Notes: generated by a model not told the origin, from the letters alone. DNA of 64,000 nucleotides from Allokutzneria multivorans (GCF_039537405.1 NZ_BAABAL010000016.1:124001-188000); one strand, 5' to 3'; counted from the first letter of the stretch, positions 46,632-55,800 are shown. Made by a program: numbers and translations.

Positions 46632-46650
46632 CAGGCACCCCAGACCCTCA

Positions 46651-46715
46651 AAGTGAAAAGATAAAAAGGCACGTCTCCGTGCCGATCAGCTATTCTGATG
46701 TGTTCGGAGACGTGC
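46651..46715 (-). terminator. strong intrinsic terminator / attenuator before the giant gene
   Basis: On the minus strand an 11-bp perfect stem (arms 46705-46715 and 46669-46679) encloses a nested ATCAG/CTGAT hairpin and is followed at once by CTTTTTATCTTTT. It starts about 20 bases after the stop of the EspC-like gene, and the giant GTG lies only about 20 bases after the T-run. There is no room for a separate promoter, so the giant gene must be reached by read-through, or the hairpin is regulated. Confidence 0.85.
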
Positions 46716-46736
46716 GCGTAGGCCTCGTGCTCGGGC

Positions 46737-47066
46737 CTACTTCGAGCCGTGCTGCTTCTCGTTGTCCTGCTCGCCGGAGCGCAACTCGCCCGCCGCTTGG
46801 ACCATGTAGGTCCCGATGTCCGAGATGACCTTGCCGACCTCCTGGCCCGCAGTGCCCATCTCGGTGGCGGTGCCGTCTTTGTACTGGTTCGGGTTGTTCA
46901 TCGCCAAACCGATTTTGTCCTTGCCGAACGTCTTGGGGTCGCTCTCCGTCTCGTGACCGCGCTTGGCGTTGTCGACGGAGGCGGTGCCGAAGTCCTTGCC
47001 CGCCTGCGAGATGCGGTTGCCCAGGGACTCCAGCTGCTCGAGGAGTACGCGAAGGTTTCCACTCAT
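46737..47066 (-). CDS. EspC-like T7SS-associated small protein (109 aa)
   Basis: This is a small, largely helical protein of the size and composition of the ESX EspC / 'type VII secretion target' group. It has an N-terminal helix (LRVLLEQLESLGNRI), a polar middle rich in Asp/Asn/Lys, a helix 'EVGKVISDIGTYMVQAAG' and a charged tail. It has no WXG motif and no signal peptide. ATG 47066 overlaps the stop of the YbaB gene (ATGA), with GGAAGGAG upstream, so the two are translationally coupled. It is probably co-secreted with, or a chaperone for, the giant substrate encoded just downstream. Family assignment is moderate. Confidence 0.75.
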   Translation of the reverse strand: MSGNLRVLLEQLESLGNRISQAGKDFGTASVDNAKRGHETESDPKTFGKDKIGLAMNNPNQYKDGTATEMGTAGQEVGKVISDIGTYMVQAAGELRSGEQDNEKQHGSK

Positions 47067-47491
47067 TTCTTCTTCTCCTTCCGTTCGGCATAGACCTCGG
47101 CGTCGCTGCGGAAGACGTTCGCCAGCGGGTCCTCCTCATCGAAGGTTCCGCCACCTGCGAGCTTCTGCAGCTCACGCATCTCCGGGGGGAAATGCTCGCC
47201 CATAATATCTTGCGCCTGCTCGGTCGCGTCCTTGACCGCCGCGTTGGAGGTATTCAAAATCTTGCTTCTCAGTTCAGCCGCGTCCGGCTTGCGAAAAACT
47301 CTCGGATCGATTTCCAGATCGACCAGCTGGCCGCGCGGTCCGACCACGACCTTCACCATCCGGTCGTCCGACCAGGCGGTGCCGTTGATGTCCAGCATCC
47401 GTTGCTGGGTCTGTGGAATGGCGGCGGTCGTCTTTTGCAACTGCTCCAGCATGCTCTCGAAGAAGTTGTCACCTGGCATCGAGTAATCCAT
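47063..47491 (-). CDS. YbaB/EbfC-family nucleoid-associated protein (142 aa)
   Basis: The core matches YbaB/EbfC: an N-terminal helix (FFESMLEQLQKTTAAIPQTQ), then V-K-V-V-V-G-P-R-G-Q-L-V-D-L-E-I-D-P, then a long amphipathic helix and an acidic, charged tail ending in Lys. Homologues are dimeric DNA-binding proteins, and copies are common in actinobacterial ESX loci. The start ATG 47491 has GGGAGG upstream. It is the first gene of the small operon that leads into the giant gene, so it may control this locus or simply be a co-opted T7SS helper (inference). Confidence 0.85.
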   Translation of the reverse strand: MDYSMPGDNFFESMLEQLQKTTAAIPQTQQRMLDINGTAWSDDRMVKVVVGPRGQLVDLEIDPRVFRKPDAAELRSKILNTSNAAVKDATEQAQDIMGEHFPPEMRELQKLAGGGTFDEEDPLANVFRSDAEVYAERKEKKK

Positions 47492-47533
47492 GCTGCCCTC
47501 CCTTGACGCGCGCCGTGTTCTCGGGTCGCCGGC

Positions 47534-47562
47534 TTGGCGCCCCTGGGCCATTATCCTATTAT
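47534..47562 (+). promoter_or_regulatory. promoter of the mycosin-like gene (leaderless)
   Basis: TTGGCG (47534-47539), a 17-bp spacer and TATTAT (47557-47562) form a good housekeeping promoter. The start point expected 7-8 bases later falls on the GTG at 47570, and no Shine-Dalgarno precedes that codon. A leaderless mRNA is therefore predicted. Confidence 0.6.
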
Positions 47563-47580
47563 CGCCGCCGTGAACGCCAA
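47553..47580 (-). promoter_or_regulatory. divergent promoter of the YbaB/EspC-like/giant unit
   Basis: On the minus strand TTGGCG (47575-47580) is followed after 16 bp by TAGGAT (47553-47558). The box overlaps the TATTAT of the opposite promoter. The expected start is near 47546, giving a leader of about 55 bases before ATG 47491. Confidence 0.45.
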
Positions 47581-48844
47581 GCGCATCGGCCGCGTGCTTC
47601 TCGCGTCGGCCGTGCTCTCCGCAGGCCTGCTCGCCGCTCCCGCCACCGTGACCGCACAGCAGCAGTGCGTCACCGGCGGCTCCGACATCCGCTCCGTTCC
47701 GTGGCCGCAGCGCCTGCTCGCGCCGGAGCGCGCCTGGCCGATGACCACCGGCTCCGGGCAGAAGGTCGCGGTGATCAGCACCGGCACCGGGGACAACCCG
47801 CTGCTCTCCGGCAAGGTCGCCGACTCGACCACCCTCGCCCGCGCCGACGGCCGCAACGCCAGCGGCAAGCCGGACTGCATGGGCACGGGCACCGGCGTCG
47901 CGGGCATCATCGCCGCCGCCAGCTCCACGGGCGTCGGTTTTCACGGCGTCGCGCCGGACGTCGCGCTGCTCTCGGCCAAGGTCGTCGCGGACAGCTACAC
48001 CTCGGGAGGGCCGCCGAAGGCCGTCGAGCCCGGTCTGCTCGCCGAAGCCGTCGACTGGGCGGTGGGCAAGGGGGCCTCGGTGATCGCGGTGGCGGAGGTC
48101 GCTCGTGAGGACAGCGCCCAGCTGCGGCAGGCGGTGCAGAACGCGCTCGCGAAGGGCGCCGTCGTGGTCGCGGCGACGGGTGAGCCCGCTGGTGGCGACA
48201 GTCCGTACGCGGGCAAGCCGACCTACCCGGCTTCCCAGGACGGTGTGCTCGCGGTCGGCGCGATCGACGAGGGCGGCCTGCTCGCACCGGCCGCCAGCAA
48301 GATCGACATCGTCGCGCCGGGGCTGAACGTGCTGACGACCGCGCCCGGAGGCGGGCTGGCGACCGGGGGCGGGAGCTCCTTCGCCGCCGGTTACGTCGCG
48401 GCGGCCGCGGCACTGGTGCGCGCGTACTGGCCGACCCTGTCCAACGCCGAGGTCGTGAAGCGGTTGCGGGCCACGACCACCCCGGCCAACGTGGGGCCGG
48501 ACCTGCGGGTCTACGGGGACGGCATCGTCAACCCGTACCAGGCGGTGATCGATCAGATGGCCAAGGGAGGCCCCGCGGTCCTGCCGCCGTTGAAGCAGGA
48601 GGAGCCCTCCGCCGAGGAGAAGGCGCGCACGGCCGCCGAGGACCACGCGAGGGCGTGGGGCTTCGGCGCCGCGGGCATCGGGGTGGGGATGGCCGGACTG
48701 GTGATCGCGCTGGCGATCTTCTGGCCGAAGGGCCGCCGCCGCGGCTGGCGCAGCGGGCTGGCACCCGATCCCGTCGAGCACCCCGAGGACGAGCTGCCCC
48801 AGCCGCCCGCCGAACTCTTCGGCGGGCGCGCTGGGAACAGCTGA
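47570..48844 (+). CDS. mycP: mycosin-like subtilase, apparently catalytically dead
   Basis: The product has mycosin architecture: signal peptide (residues 1 to about 29), an S8 peptidase-like domain, and a C-terminal membrane helix (AAGIGVGMAGLVIALAIFW) with a basic cytoplasmic tail. Mycosins sit on the outer face of the ESX complex. The triad is broken: Asp is replaced in V-A-V-I-S-T-G (Ser at about 70), His in M-G-T-G-T-G-V-A-G (Thr at about 106), and the oxyanion Asn by Glu (A-A-T-G-E-P). The Ser in G-S-S-F-A-A-G (about 270) remains. GTG 47570 is chosen because it gives a clean signal peptide and fits the promoter; TTG 47534 would add 12 residues. Known mycosins can stabilise ESX complexes without proteolysis, so a structural role is plausible. 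Confidence 0.85.
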   Translation: MNAKRIGRVLLASAVLSAGLLAAPATVTAQQQCVTGGSDIRSVPWPQRLLAPERAWPMTTGSGQKVAVISTGTGDNPLLSGKVADSTTLARADGRNASGKPDCMGTGTGVAGIIAAASSTGVGFHGVAPDVALLSAKVVADSYTSGGPPKAVEPGLLAEAVDWAVGKGASVIAVAEVAREDSAQLRQAVQNALAKGAVVVAATGEPAGGDSPYAGKPTYPASQDGVLAVGAIDEGGLLAPAASKIDIVAPGLNVLTTAPGGGLATGGGSSFAAGYVAAAAALVRAYWPTLSNAEVVKRLRATTTPANVGPDLRVYGDGIVNPYQAVIDQMAKGGPAVLPPLKQEEPSAEEKARTAAEDHARAWGFGAAGIGVGMAGLVIALAIFWPKGRRRGWRSGLAPDPVEHPEDELPQPPAELFGGRAGNS

Positions 48845-48931
48845 CGGGTTCGTCCGCACGGTGCTCGTCCCTCGGGGTCCGGATGGCGGCGGGGCCAGGG
48901 TGGGTAAAGGAGAGCCACCCGCGCGGGGTGG

Positions 48932-48962
48932 GACCGGACTTCTCGCTTAGAAGAGTCCGGTC
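48932..48962. terminator. hairpin between mycosin-like and WXG100 genes
   Basis: A perfect 9-bp inverted repeat (GACCGGACT / AGTCCGGTC) encloses the stop codon of the minus-strand WXG100 gene and lies about 90 bp after the plus-strand stop at 48844. There is no T-run, so it may be a weak bidirectional terminator or an mRNA 3' end stabiliser. Confidence 0.4.
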
Positions 48963-49237
48963 AGGGACTGGTCCAGGGACTGCATGTCCTGGGAGCCCAG
49001 CGTGGTCTTCTGGCCGAAGTTCTCCTGGGCGCTGCCCATGCCGTCGGCCATCTGGTTCCACTCGATCTGGGCCTGCTCGAACGCCCCCATCGCGGCACCC
49101 TTCCAGGCGTCACCGCAGATGGACTGGGCTTCGCGCATCAGGGCGGCGAACGCCTCCTTCAGCGCCTGCGCGTGGGTCCGGGTGTTGGCGCCGAGCGTCT
49201 CGACTTCACCGAACCTGTAACCGATGGGCTGGCTCAT
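48947..49237 (-). CDS. WXG100-family ESX protein (96 aa)
   Basis: It has the typical WXG100 length and helical hairpin, with the turn motif D-A-W-K-G (W-x-G) near residue 46 between two long amphipathic helices. WXG100 proteins form antiparallel dimers that are secreted by the T7SS and activate EccC. It lies 67 bases downstream of a second WXG100 gene on the same strand, as expected for an EsxA/EsxB-type pair. No clear YxxxD/E export signal is visible at the short C-terminus. Confidence 0.9.
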   Translation of the reverse strand: MSQPIGYRFGEVETLGANTRTHAQALKEAFAALMREAQSICGDAWKGAAMGAFEQAQIEWNQMADGMGSAQENFGQKTTLGSQDMQSLDQSLTGLF

Positions 49238-49304
49238 TGGTCTTCCACCTTCGAGTCTGATCTTCGCTGGTTGAGTGGCTGGCAGAGCGTCACTGGACGG
49301 GGCA

Positions 49305-49643
49305 TCAGCCCATGCGGCTGTTGAAGAGCTTGCCGTCGTCGCCCAGGTTCAGCGCCTCGAAGTTGCGCTTCTGCTCCTCGGAGAAGTCCAGCACCCGGTT
49401 CTTGGTCTGGGTGACACCGTTGAGCAGTTTGGTCAGGATCTCCTGGATCCGCTTCCACTCGTCGCTGAAGTCTTCCTGCTTCGTCAGCGCCGCGTTGGCC
49501 GCCGGACCGGTCCACGAGCCACCGACGTTGCTCATGTAGTCCTGCCGGATCTTGTTCATGATCTCAAGCGAGTCGTTACCGGTCTGCTCGATGGCCTTCT
49601 CGAGCTTGATCATCATGTCTTCTGTGAGCTTGGCTTCCGACAC
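49305..49643 (-). CDS. WXG100-family ESX protein (112 aa)
   Basis: A helix-turn-helix protein with G-S-W-T-G (W-x-G) near residue 44 and a longer charged C-terminal tail (about 25 residues beyond the second helix). It starts at GTG 49643. It is probably the partner of the 96-residue WXG100 protein encoded directly downstream. The tail is the likely place for the export signal, but no strict YxxxD/E is seen. Confidence 0.9.
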   Translation of the reverse strand: MSEAKLTEDMMIKLEKAIEQTGNDSLEIMNKIRQDYMSNVGGSWTGPAANAALTKQEDFSDEWKRIQEILTKLLNGVTQTKNRVLDFSEEQKRNFEALNLGDDGKLFNSRMG

Positions 49644-49699
49644 GGGCTGGTCACCTTCGATCTTGGAATCAGCGAGTCGTTCACATTCTCCGACGCACC

Positions 49700-49740
49700 G
49701 TGGGGGTGCGCGGTTCCACCGGACCCTAGAACAAGCTTAA
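49700..49740 (-). promoter_or_regulatory. possible promoter of the WXG100 pair
   Basis: In the 159 bases between eccB and the WXG100 genes, the minus strand shows TTCAAC, an 18-bp spacer and TAGGGT. This would let the abundant WXG100 proteins be made at higher level than eccD-eccB. The match is only fair. Confidence 0.3.
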
Positions 49741-49802
49741 CCGCAGGTTGAAGCCTCGACTCTTCAGTTCCGATGGAAAAGTTATTCGGGTTTAGCGTGC
49801 GT

Positions 49803-51245
49803 TCAGCCCGCGCTGTGAACCGATCCAGCCATGCTCGGGTCCAGGGTCGGACCCACCGGGATGCGCTGCACGAGCGAGGCGGGCATCGACACCGCGGAGG
49901 CGGGGGAGTAGCCGAGTTTGCCCAGCACCTCGGCGCTGGGCACCGGGTAGCGGATGCCCAGGTCAGTGACGATGTTGAGCGCCCCGCCGTCCACCCGGTC
50001 CGATGCCGTCGCCCGCACGATCACCACTCCGCCGGGCGGCAGCAGCACGCGGTCGGCCAGCTTCGTGCCGCCCTGCGTCTGCGCCCGCGTCGCCAGGCCG
50101 TTGGCCAGGGCGTCGGCCCGGCCGCCGAGCGAGACCTCCGGCGCGGACTTGGCGTTTACCGCCCGCGAGCACACCGGGGCCTTGCCGTTGTCGCCGACCA
50201 CCGCGAGCGCGGGCGGCTGCGCGGGAAGGGCCGCCGTGCCGGGGGTCGGTTCCAGCGCCTTGCTGCTCGGGGCCGCGGTCGCGGCGGCCGCGGAGACCTC
50301 CACCGGCTGCACCGAGTACTGGCCGCGCAGGATGCGCACCTGGAAGTCGTTGATCGGCGCGAGACCGTCGGTGCGCACCAGGTAGTTCTGCACGCCGTTG
50401 CCGACCTGGTGGAAGACGATGTCCCCGACCTTGCGGCCCGTCAGCACGGTGGAGTTCTGGCCCTGGTTGTCCACCTGGATCTGCCCGATGTCCTGGCCCG
50501 CGGGCAGGCCGTTGAGCCAGGCCGCGCCGACCGGCTCGATCATGCTCTGGGCACCGAAGACCGAGCGCAGCAGCGGCTCGGGTGAGGTGCCCGCGATCCG
50601 GTAGCGGTGGTTGTGCCAGACCAGGTGCACGCTGCGGTCGGATTCGTCGCGCACCAGCAGGCCGCGCTCACCGAGCGGAGTGCTGCCGGGCACACCGGCC
50701 CCGACCATCAGCGTGGTGGTCGGCGTCAGCCCACCGGTGCCGTTGTCGCCGAGCACCGAGCAGGTCGTCCACGGTTCGGTCAGGGCCTGTTTGGCGTCGG
50801 GCAGCGACATCGGAGCCCCGGGGATGCCCACCGTCGCGCCGCTGCGCGCGATGCCCGCCAGGTCGGCGGCGGACACCCGGTACGGGCCCGACGTGGTGGT
50901 CCCGCCCGCGCTGAGCAGCCTCGCGGAGGTGTAGTTCAGCGTGGGTTGCAGGCTCGGCTGCGCGTCCGCGCCCGCACCGGGCAGGTAGACGAAGGTCGCC
51001 CCGGTCTCCCGCTCGATGATCACCGCGCCCGGCTGCTTCCACGAGGTGCCGCCGATCCCGGTGAAGATGCCGTAGATGCCGTACCCGGCCGCGACCAGCA
51101 CCGCGATCATCACGCCCGCGAACACCGCGCCCACGCCGCGGCGCAGCGGGGTCTGCTCGGGGTCGGTCTCGCGCAGCATCACCGCGGAGATCACCCGCTG
51201 CATCATGAACTGGTACGCCTGGAGCTGGTCGCGTCGGGTAGCCAC
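49803..51245 (-). CDS. eccB: type VII secretion protein EccB
   Basis: 480 residues, the usual EccB size. The N-terminus (MATRRDQLQAYQFMMQRVIS) is the conserved cytoplasmic start, followed by one membrane helix (GAVFAGVMIAVLVAAGYGIYG) and a large extracytoplasmic repeat domain with two well-spaced Cys (V-C-S-R; T-T-C-S-V) that could pair. EccB is a core subunit of the ESX membrane complex. It is encoded 37 bases after eccD on the same strand, so the two are co-transcribed. Confidence 0.95.
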   Translation of the reverse strand: MATRRDQLQAYQFMMQRVISAVMLRETDPEQTPLRRGVGAVFAGVMIAVLVAAGYGIYGIFTGIGGTSWKQPGAVIIERETGATFVYLPGAGADAQPSLQPTLNYTSARLLSAGGTTTSGPYRVSAADLAGIARSGATVGIPGAPMSLPDAKQALTEPWTTCSVLGDNGTGGLTPTTTLMVGAGVPGSTPLGERGLLVRDESDRSVHLVWHNHRYRIAGTSPEPLLRSVFGAQSMIEPVGAAWLNGLPAGQDIGQIQVDNQGQNSTVLTGRKVGDIVFHQVGNGVQNYLVRTDGLAPINDFQVRILRGQYSVQPVEVSAAAATAAPSSKALEPTPGTAALPAQPPALAVVGDNGKAPVCSRAVNAKSAPEVSLGGRADALANGLATRAQTQGGTKLADRVLLPPGGVVIVRATASDRVDGGALNIVTDLGIRYPVPSAEVLGKLGYSPASAVSMPASLVQRIPVGPTLDPSMAGSVHSAG

Positions 51246-51282
51246 GCTCGTCCTTCGCTGGGTGGGGTCGTCGGTCGAGGCC

Positions 51283-52686
51283 TCAGCCGACCGAGGCCAT
51301 CAGTCCTTGCACGTAGAAGAAGAAGCCGGTGATGTAGCCGGCGTAGGGGATCAGCGCGATCAGCGCGACCACGTCCAGGATGTCGGCGAAGCGGCCGAGC
51401 CACGGGGACGGCGCCTTCTTGCTGTAGGTCAGCGCGGACAACGCCACCAACCCGGCCAGCACCACGACACCGAGCAGCAGCAGCGCCCTGGCCAGCGTGG
51501 TGTCCACGACCGACACCCACCCACCCGCGAGCATCAACGTCACCAGCACGCCGGAGAGCAGCAGCGGGAGCCTCTGGCGGGGGATGGGGAACAACCTGGC
51601 GCGCAGCACCAGCGCGAGCGCGACCAGGACCGCCATGGTGATCCGGGAGGCTCCGCCCTCGGAGATCAGGTACATCGAGGCCACGACGCTGCAGAGGGAG
51701 ACGCCGAGCAGCAGGCCGGAGAGCGCCTCGTCGGTGCGGCCGACCGCGGCCACCACGACCGGCGACGGCGGCTGCCTGTCCTCCTTGACCAGGTCGGCGG
51801 CGCGCTGCGGCAGCTCCGGCAGCGGCAACCTGCCGATGCGCATCGCCAGCATCGGGTAGCCCGGGAGCAGGCCGATGCCCACCGCGAGCACCACTGACGC
51901 CGCGCCGCCCGCGGTCATCGAGCCGGCCAGGAGCGCGCCGAGCGCGCCGAGCACCCCGGTGAGGATGGCGGCGACGAACACCCGCCCGGCCACGGCGATG
52001 GAGACGTAACCAACCACGCCGAAGACCAGCAGCGCGATCGCCGCCAGCAGCAGCTGGGTCGAGCCGAAGCCGAGCAGAGGCATGTGGTTGGCCGCAGTGA
52101 GCTGGTAGCCGCCGATGAAGGCGTAGGGCAGCGAGCCGCCCGCGAAGACGACTCCGGCCCACGCGTCCGGCACGGCCCTGGCGATGGTCACGCCGACCGC
52201 CATGAGCACGGCACCACCCGAAAGCATGATGATGCCGGGGACCAGCCACGGTGGCTGGAAGAGCAGACCGCCCAGTGATCCGGCGAGCAGGATCGCCGTG
52301 GCCAGCGCGAGCCCGCAGCGGCGGGTCGCGGTGTTGCCCCAGCTGCGGCCGAAGCGGCGGGAACCGCTGGCGATCGCCTCCACCAGGTCGTCGTAGGAGA
52401 TCTCCGGCCACTCCGCCTGGCCGGGACCCAGGTGCAGGATCTCGCCGTCGCGCACCTCCTGCGCGCTCAGCGGGCGCTGGCCGTCCAGCGCCTCCCCCGT
52501 CGGCCGTCGCAGGACCCAGCCGCCGTGGCGCTCGCCCTCGTCAGCCGCGTCCTCGCCCGCGTGACGCAGCAGGTAGGGCAGGAGCTCGGCGACGGTGACG
52601 TCCTCGGGCAGGGCCACGTCGATCGTGCGCTTGGGGGTCACGACCGTCACCTTGGCCAGGGTGGCACCCCGTGCGGGCATCGTCAT
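51283..52686 (-). CDS. eccD: type VII secretion protein EccD
   Basis: It has an N-terminal ubiquitin-like domain of about 90 residues (T-V-V-T-P-K-R-T-I-D-V-A-L-P, E-L-L-P-Y-L-L-R), a helical linker and about 11 membrane helices ending in F-F-F-Y-V-Q-G-L. EccD dimers form the membrane vestibule of the ESX pore. ATG 52686 is chosen because GGGAGG lies six bases upstream; a longer frame to 52725 would place this ribosome site inside the coding region. It is divergent from eccC and first in the eccD-eccB unit. Confidence 0.95.
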   Translation of the reverse strand: MTMPARGATLAKVTVVTPKRTIDVALPEDVTVAELLPYLLRHAGEDAADEGERHGGWVLRRPTGEALDGQRPLSAQEVRDGEILHLGPGQAEWPEISYDDLVEAIASGSRRFGRSWGNTATRRCGLALATAILLAGSLGGLLFQPPWLVPGIIMLSGGAVLMAVGVTIARAVPDAWAGVVFAGGSLPYAFIGGYQLTAANHMPLLGFGSTQLLLAAIALLVFGVVGYVSIAVAGRVFVAAILTGVLGALGALLAGSMTAGGAASVVLAVGIGLLPGYPMLAMRIGRLPLPELPQRAADLVKEDRQPPSPVVVAAVGRTDEALSGLLLGVSLCSVVASMYLISEGGASRITMAVLVALALVLRARLFPIPRQRLPLLLSGVLVTLMLAGGWVSVVDTTLARALLLLGVVVLAGLVALSALTYSKKAPSPWLGRFADILDVVALIALIPYAGYITGFFFYVQGLMASVG

Positions 52687-52834
52687 GCGCACCTCCCACA
52701 AATGGATCGGGCATACCGGGCACAATGAGACCGTGATTCGCGGGGGCGGGCAGCACAGACAATCACCGGGGTAGTTTGCCCCATCAATACCGCGGCCGTT
52801 TCAGCACCAGGATTTTCGGGAGAAGGTTCAGGTT
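52687..52834. promoter_or_regulatory. eccD/eccC divergent intergenic region
   Basis: 148 bases separate the divergent eccD and eccC genes and must hold promoters for both. The stretch is more AT-rich than its flanks around 52790-52835. No box pair is convincing enough to assign. Confidence 0.4.
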
Positions 52835-55800
52835 TTGGCAACGATCATCGTCAGGAGGCCGGAGCGCCGGGCGGCGCCCGAGCTCCCCTCGGGTGAGGTG
52901 GTTCTCGAGCCACCACCGGAGAATCCGCCCCCCGGCGGCAAGGGCTGGGGTCGCGCCATGATGATCCTGCCCATGCTCGCGGGTACCGCCGGTATGGCGC
53001 TGTTGATCGGCGCCGGCGGAAACCGAGGACCTCTCATGTATGTCGCGGGTGGCCTTTACGGCACCGCGGCGCTGGGCATGGTGCTTTACCAAATCCTGAG
53101 CCAGCAGGGGCAGGGCGCGAGCAAGCAGGAGATGGCCCAGAACCGCCGCTCCTACCTGCGCAAGCTCAGCAAGCAACGCGCCCAGGTGCGCGACACGATC
53201 GAGCGGCAGCGGCTGGCGATGTTCTACCGCCACCCCAACCCCGACCGGCTCTGGTCGACCGTGCAGAGCGCGCGGCTGTGGGAGCGCAGACCGCACGAGT
53301 GGGACTTCTCCGTCGTCCGGATCGGTCTCGGCAGCCAGGCGCTGGCCACCCCGCTGGTGCCACCGGAGACCAAGCCGGTCGACGAGCTCGAACCGATGTC
53401 GGCGATGGCGCTGAGCAAGTTCGTCAACCGCTACTCCACCGTGCCCGACCTGCCGATCGCGGTGGCGCTGCGGGGTTTCTCCCGGATCTACGTCACCGGG
53501 GACGAGGACCGCAAGCGCGCCTTCGCCAGGGCGGTCGTCGCGCAGCTGGTCACCTTCCACGCGCCCGGCGAGATCCTGGTCGCCGTCTGCGCACGGCAGG
53601 AGGAACGGCCGCTGTGGGAGTGGGCGAAGTGGCTGCCGCACGCGCTGCACGACAGCAAGACCGACGCCGTCGGCCAGATCCGGCTGGTGGCCTCCGCGGT
53701 CACCGCGCTGGAGGCGATGCTCGACGACGTGCTGGCCAACCGGCCCCGGTTCAACCCCGGCGCGATGCCGATCGAGGGCTCCGCGCAGCTGGTCGCCTTC
53801 GTGGACGGCGGCAACACCGCCAGCTCCGAGCACCTGATGATCGAGGGCGGTGTCGAGGGGGTGACGGTGTTCAACCTCTCCGAGACCCCGCCGAGGGTGC
53901 TCGACTCCACCACCCTGGTCCTGGACATCGACTCCGACGGCGCGATGCGCAGCAGGACGATGGACGGCGAGGCCGCTATCGGCACCGCCGACGCGCTCTC
54001 CGTGGAGGAGATGCTCGGCCTGGCCAGGAGCCTGGCGCCGATGCGGCTGTCCGCGCTGGCCAGCGGTGACCAGCCGCTGTCGACCTCGCTGGAGCTGACC
54101 GACCTGCTCGGGCTCGGCGATCCCTACCAGCTCGACGTCGGGCAGACCTGGGCGGCCAGGTCCAACCGGGACCGGCTGCGGGTGCCGATCGGCCTCACCG
54201 CCGACGGCAGGCCGATGGAGCTCGACCTCAAGGAGTCCGCCCACGACGGCATGGGCCCGCACGGCCTGCTGGTCGGGGCCACCGGCTCCGGCAAGTCGGA
54301 GCTGCTGCGCACCCTGGTGCTGGCGCTGGCGATCACCCACGACCCGGAGATCCTCAACTTCGTGCTCACCGACTTCAAGGGTGGCGCGACCTTCACCAAG
54401 CTGGACAAACTGCCGCACACCAGCGCGGTGATCACCAACCTGGAAGACGAGCTGCACCTCGTCGACCGCATGCTCGACGCGATCCAGGGCGAGCTGATGC
54501 GCAGGCAGGAGCTGCTGCGGAAGGCGGGCAACTACGCCAACCAGCGCGACTACGAGAAGGCGCGCACCGCGGGCGCCCCGCTCGACCCGCTGCCCGCGCT
54601 GCTGGTGATCGTGGACGAGTTCTCCGAGCTGCTCACCGCGCGGCCGGACTTCATCGAGATGTTCGTCCAGATCGGCCGCGTCGGCCGGTCGCTGGGCGTG
54701 CACCTGCTGCTGGCCTCGCAGCGACTGGACGAGGGCAGGCTGCGCGGCCTGGACTCGCACCTGTCCTACCGCGTCGGTCTGCGCACGTTCTCCGCGATGG
54801 AGAGCCGCGCGGTGCTCGGCGTTCCGGACGCGCACCAGCTGCCGAGGGCACCCGGCAACGGCCTGCTGCGCACCGGCACCGAGGACCTGGTCCGCTTCCG
54901 CGCGGCCTACGTCTCCGGGGTGCACCACAAGGGCGGCCAGCGGCTCGTCGACGACGAGGGCCGTGAGATCGACCCGGTGCAGGACTACTCGACCCGCTAC
55001 CTGCGCCCCCGCCTGGCGGACAAGCCGGTGGAGCAGGCCAAGCCGGACACCAGCGAGGAGATCGGCGAGACCCTGCTGGACGTCCTGGTCGACCGGCTCG
55101 CAGGCAAGGGGCGGCCCGCCCACCAGGTGTGGTTGCCGCCGCTGGACGCGCCGCCGACGCTCGACCAGCTCGTCGGCCCGCTGACCGTGGACCCCGAACG
55201 CGGGCTGACCTCCTCCGCGCTCGAACCGCGCGGGGCGCTGCGCGCCGTGGTCGGCGTCATCGACCGGCCCGCAGAGCAGCGCCGCGACACCTACTGGCTG
55301 GAGCTGGCTGGGGCAGGTGGGCACATCGCCGTCGCCGGTGGTTCGCACAGCGGCAAGAGCACCGCGCTGCGCACGATCATCGGCAGCCTCGCGCTCACCC
55401 ACACCCCGCGCGAAGTGCAGTTCCTCTGCCTGGACTTCGGCGGTGGCGGTCTGACCGCTTTGCGCTCGCTCGCCCACGTCAGCGGTGTCGCGACGCGGCG
55501 GGACGGCAACCAGGTGCGGCGCTCGGTGGCCGAGGCGCAGAGCCTGCTCGCCGAGCGGGAGCAGCGCTTCGCCGACCTGGGCATCGACAGCATGGCCACC
55601 TACCGGCAGATGCTGCGCGCCGGTCGCTTCCCCGAGGACCGCTTCGGCGACCTGTTCCTGGTCATCGACGGCTGGGCGACCATCCGCACGGAGTTCGAGA
55701 CCCTGGAGCCCGCGCTGTCGGAGCTGGTCAACCGCGGTCTGGCCTTCGGCGTGCACCTGCTCGTGGCGTGCAACCGGTGGATGGACCTGCGGATGAACAT

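Noticed and set aside
47534..47570. TTG at 47534 as start of the mycosin-like gene
   Set aside because: The TTG is the -35 box of a good promoter, and the added residues would spoil a clean signal peptide.
52687..52725. Longer eccD start at 52725
   Set aside because: It would put the strong GGGAGG ribosome site inside the gene; the conserved EccD start fits ATG 52686.
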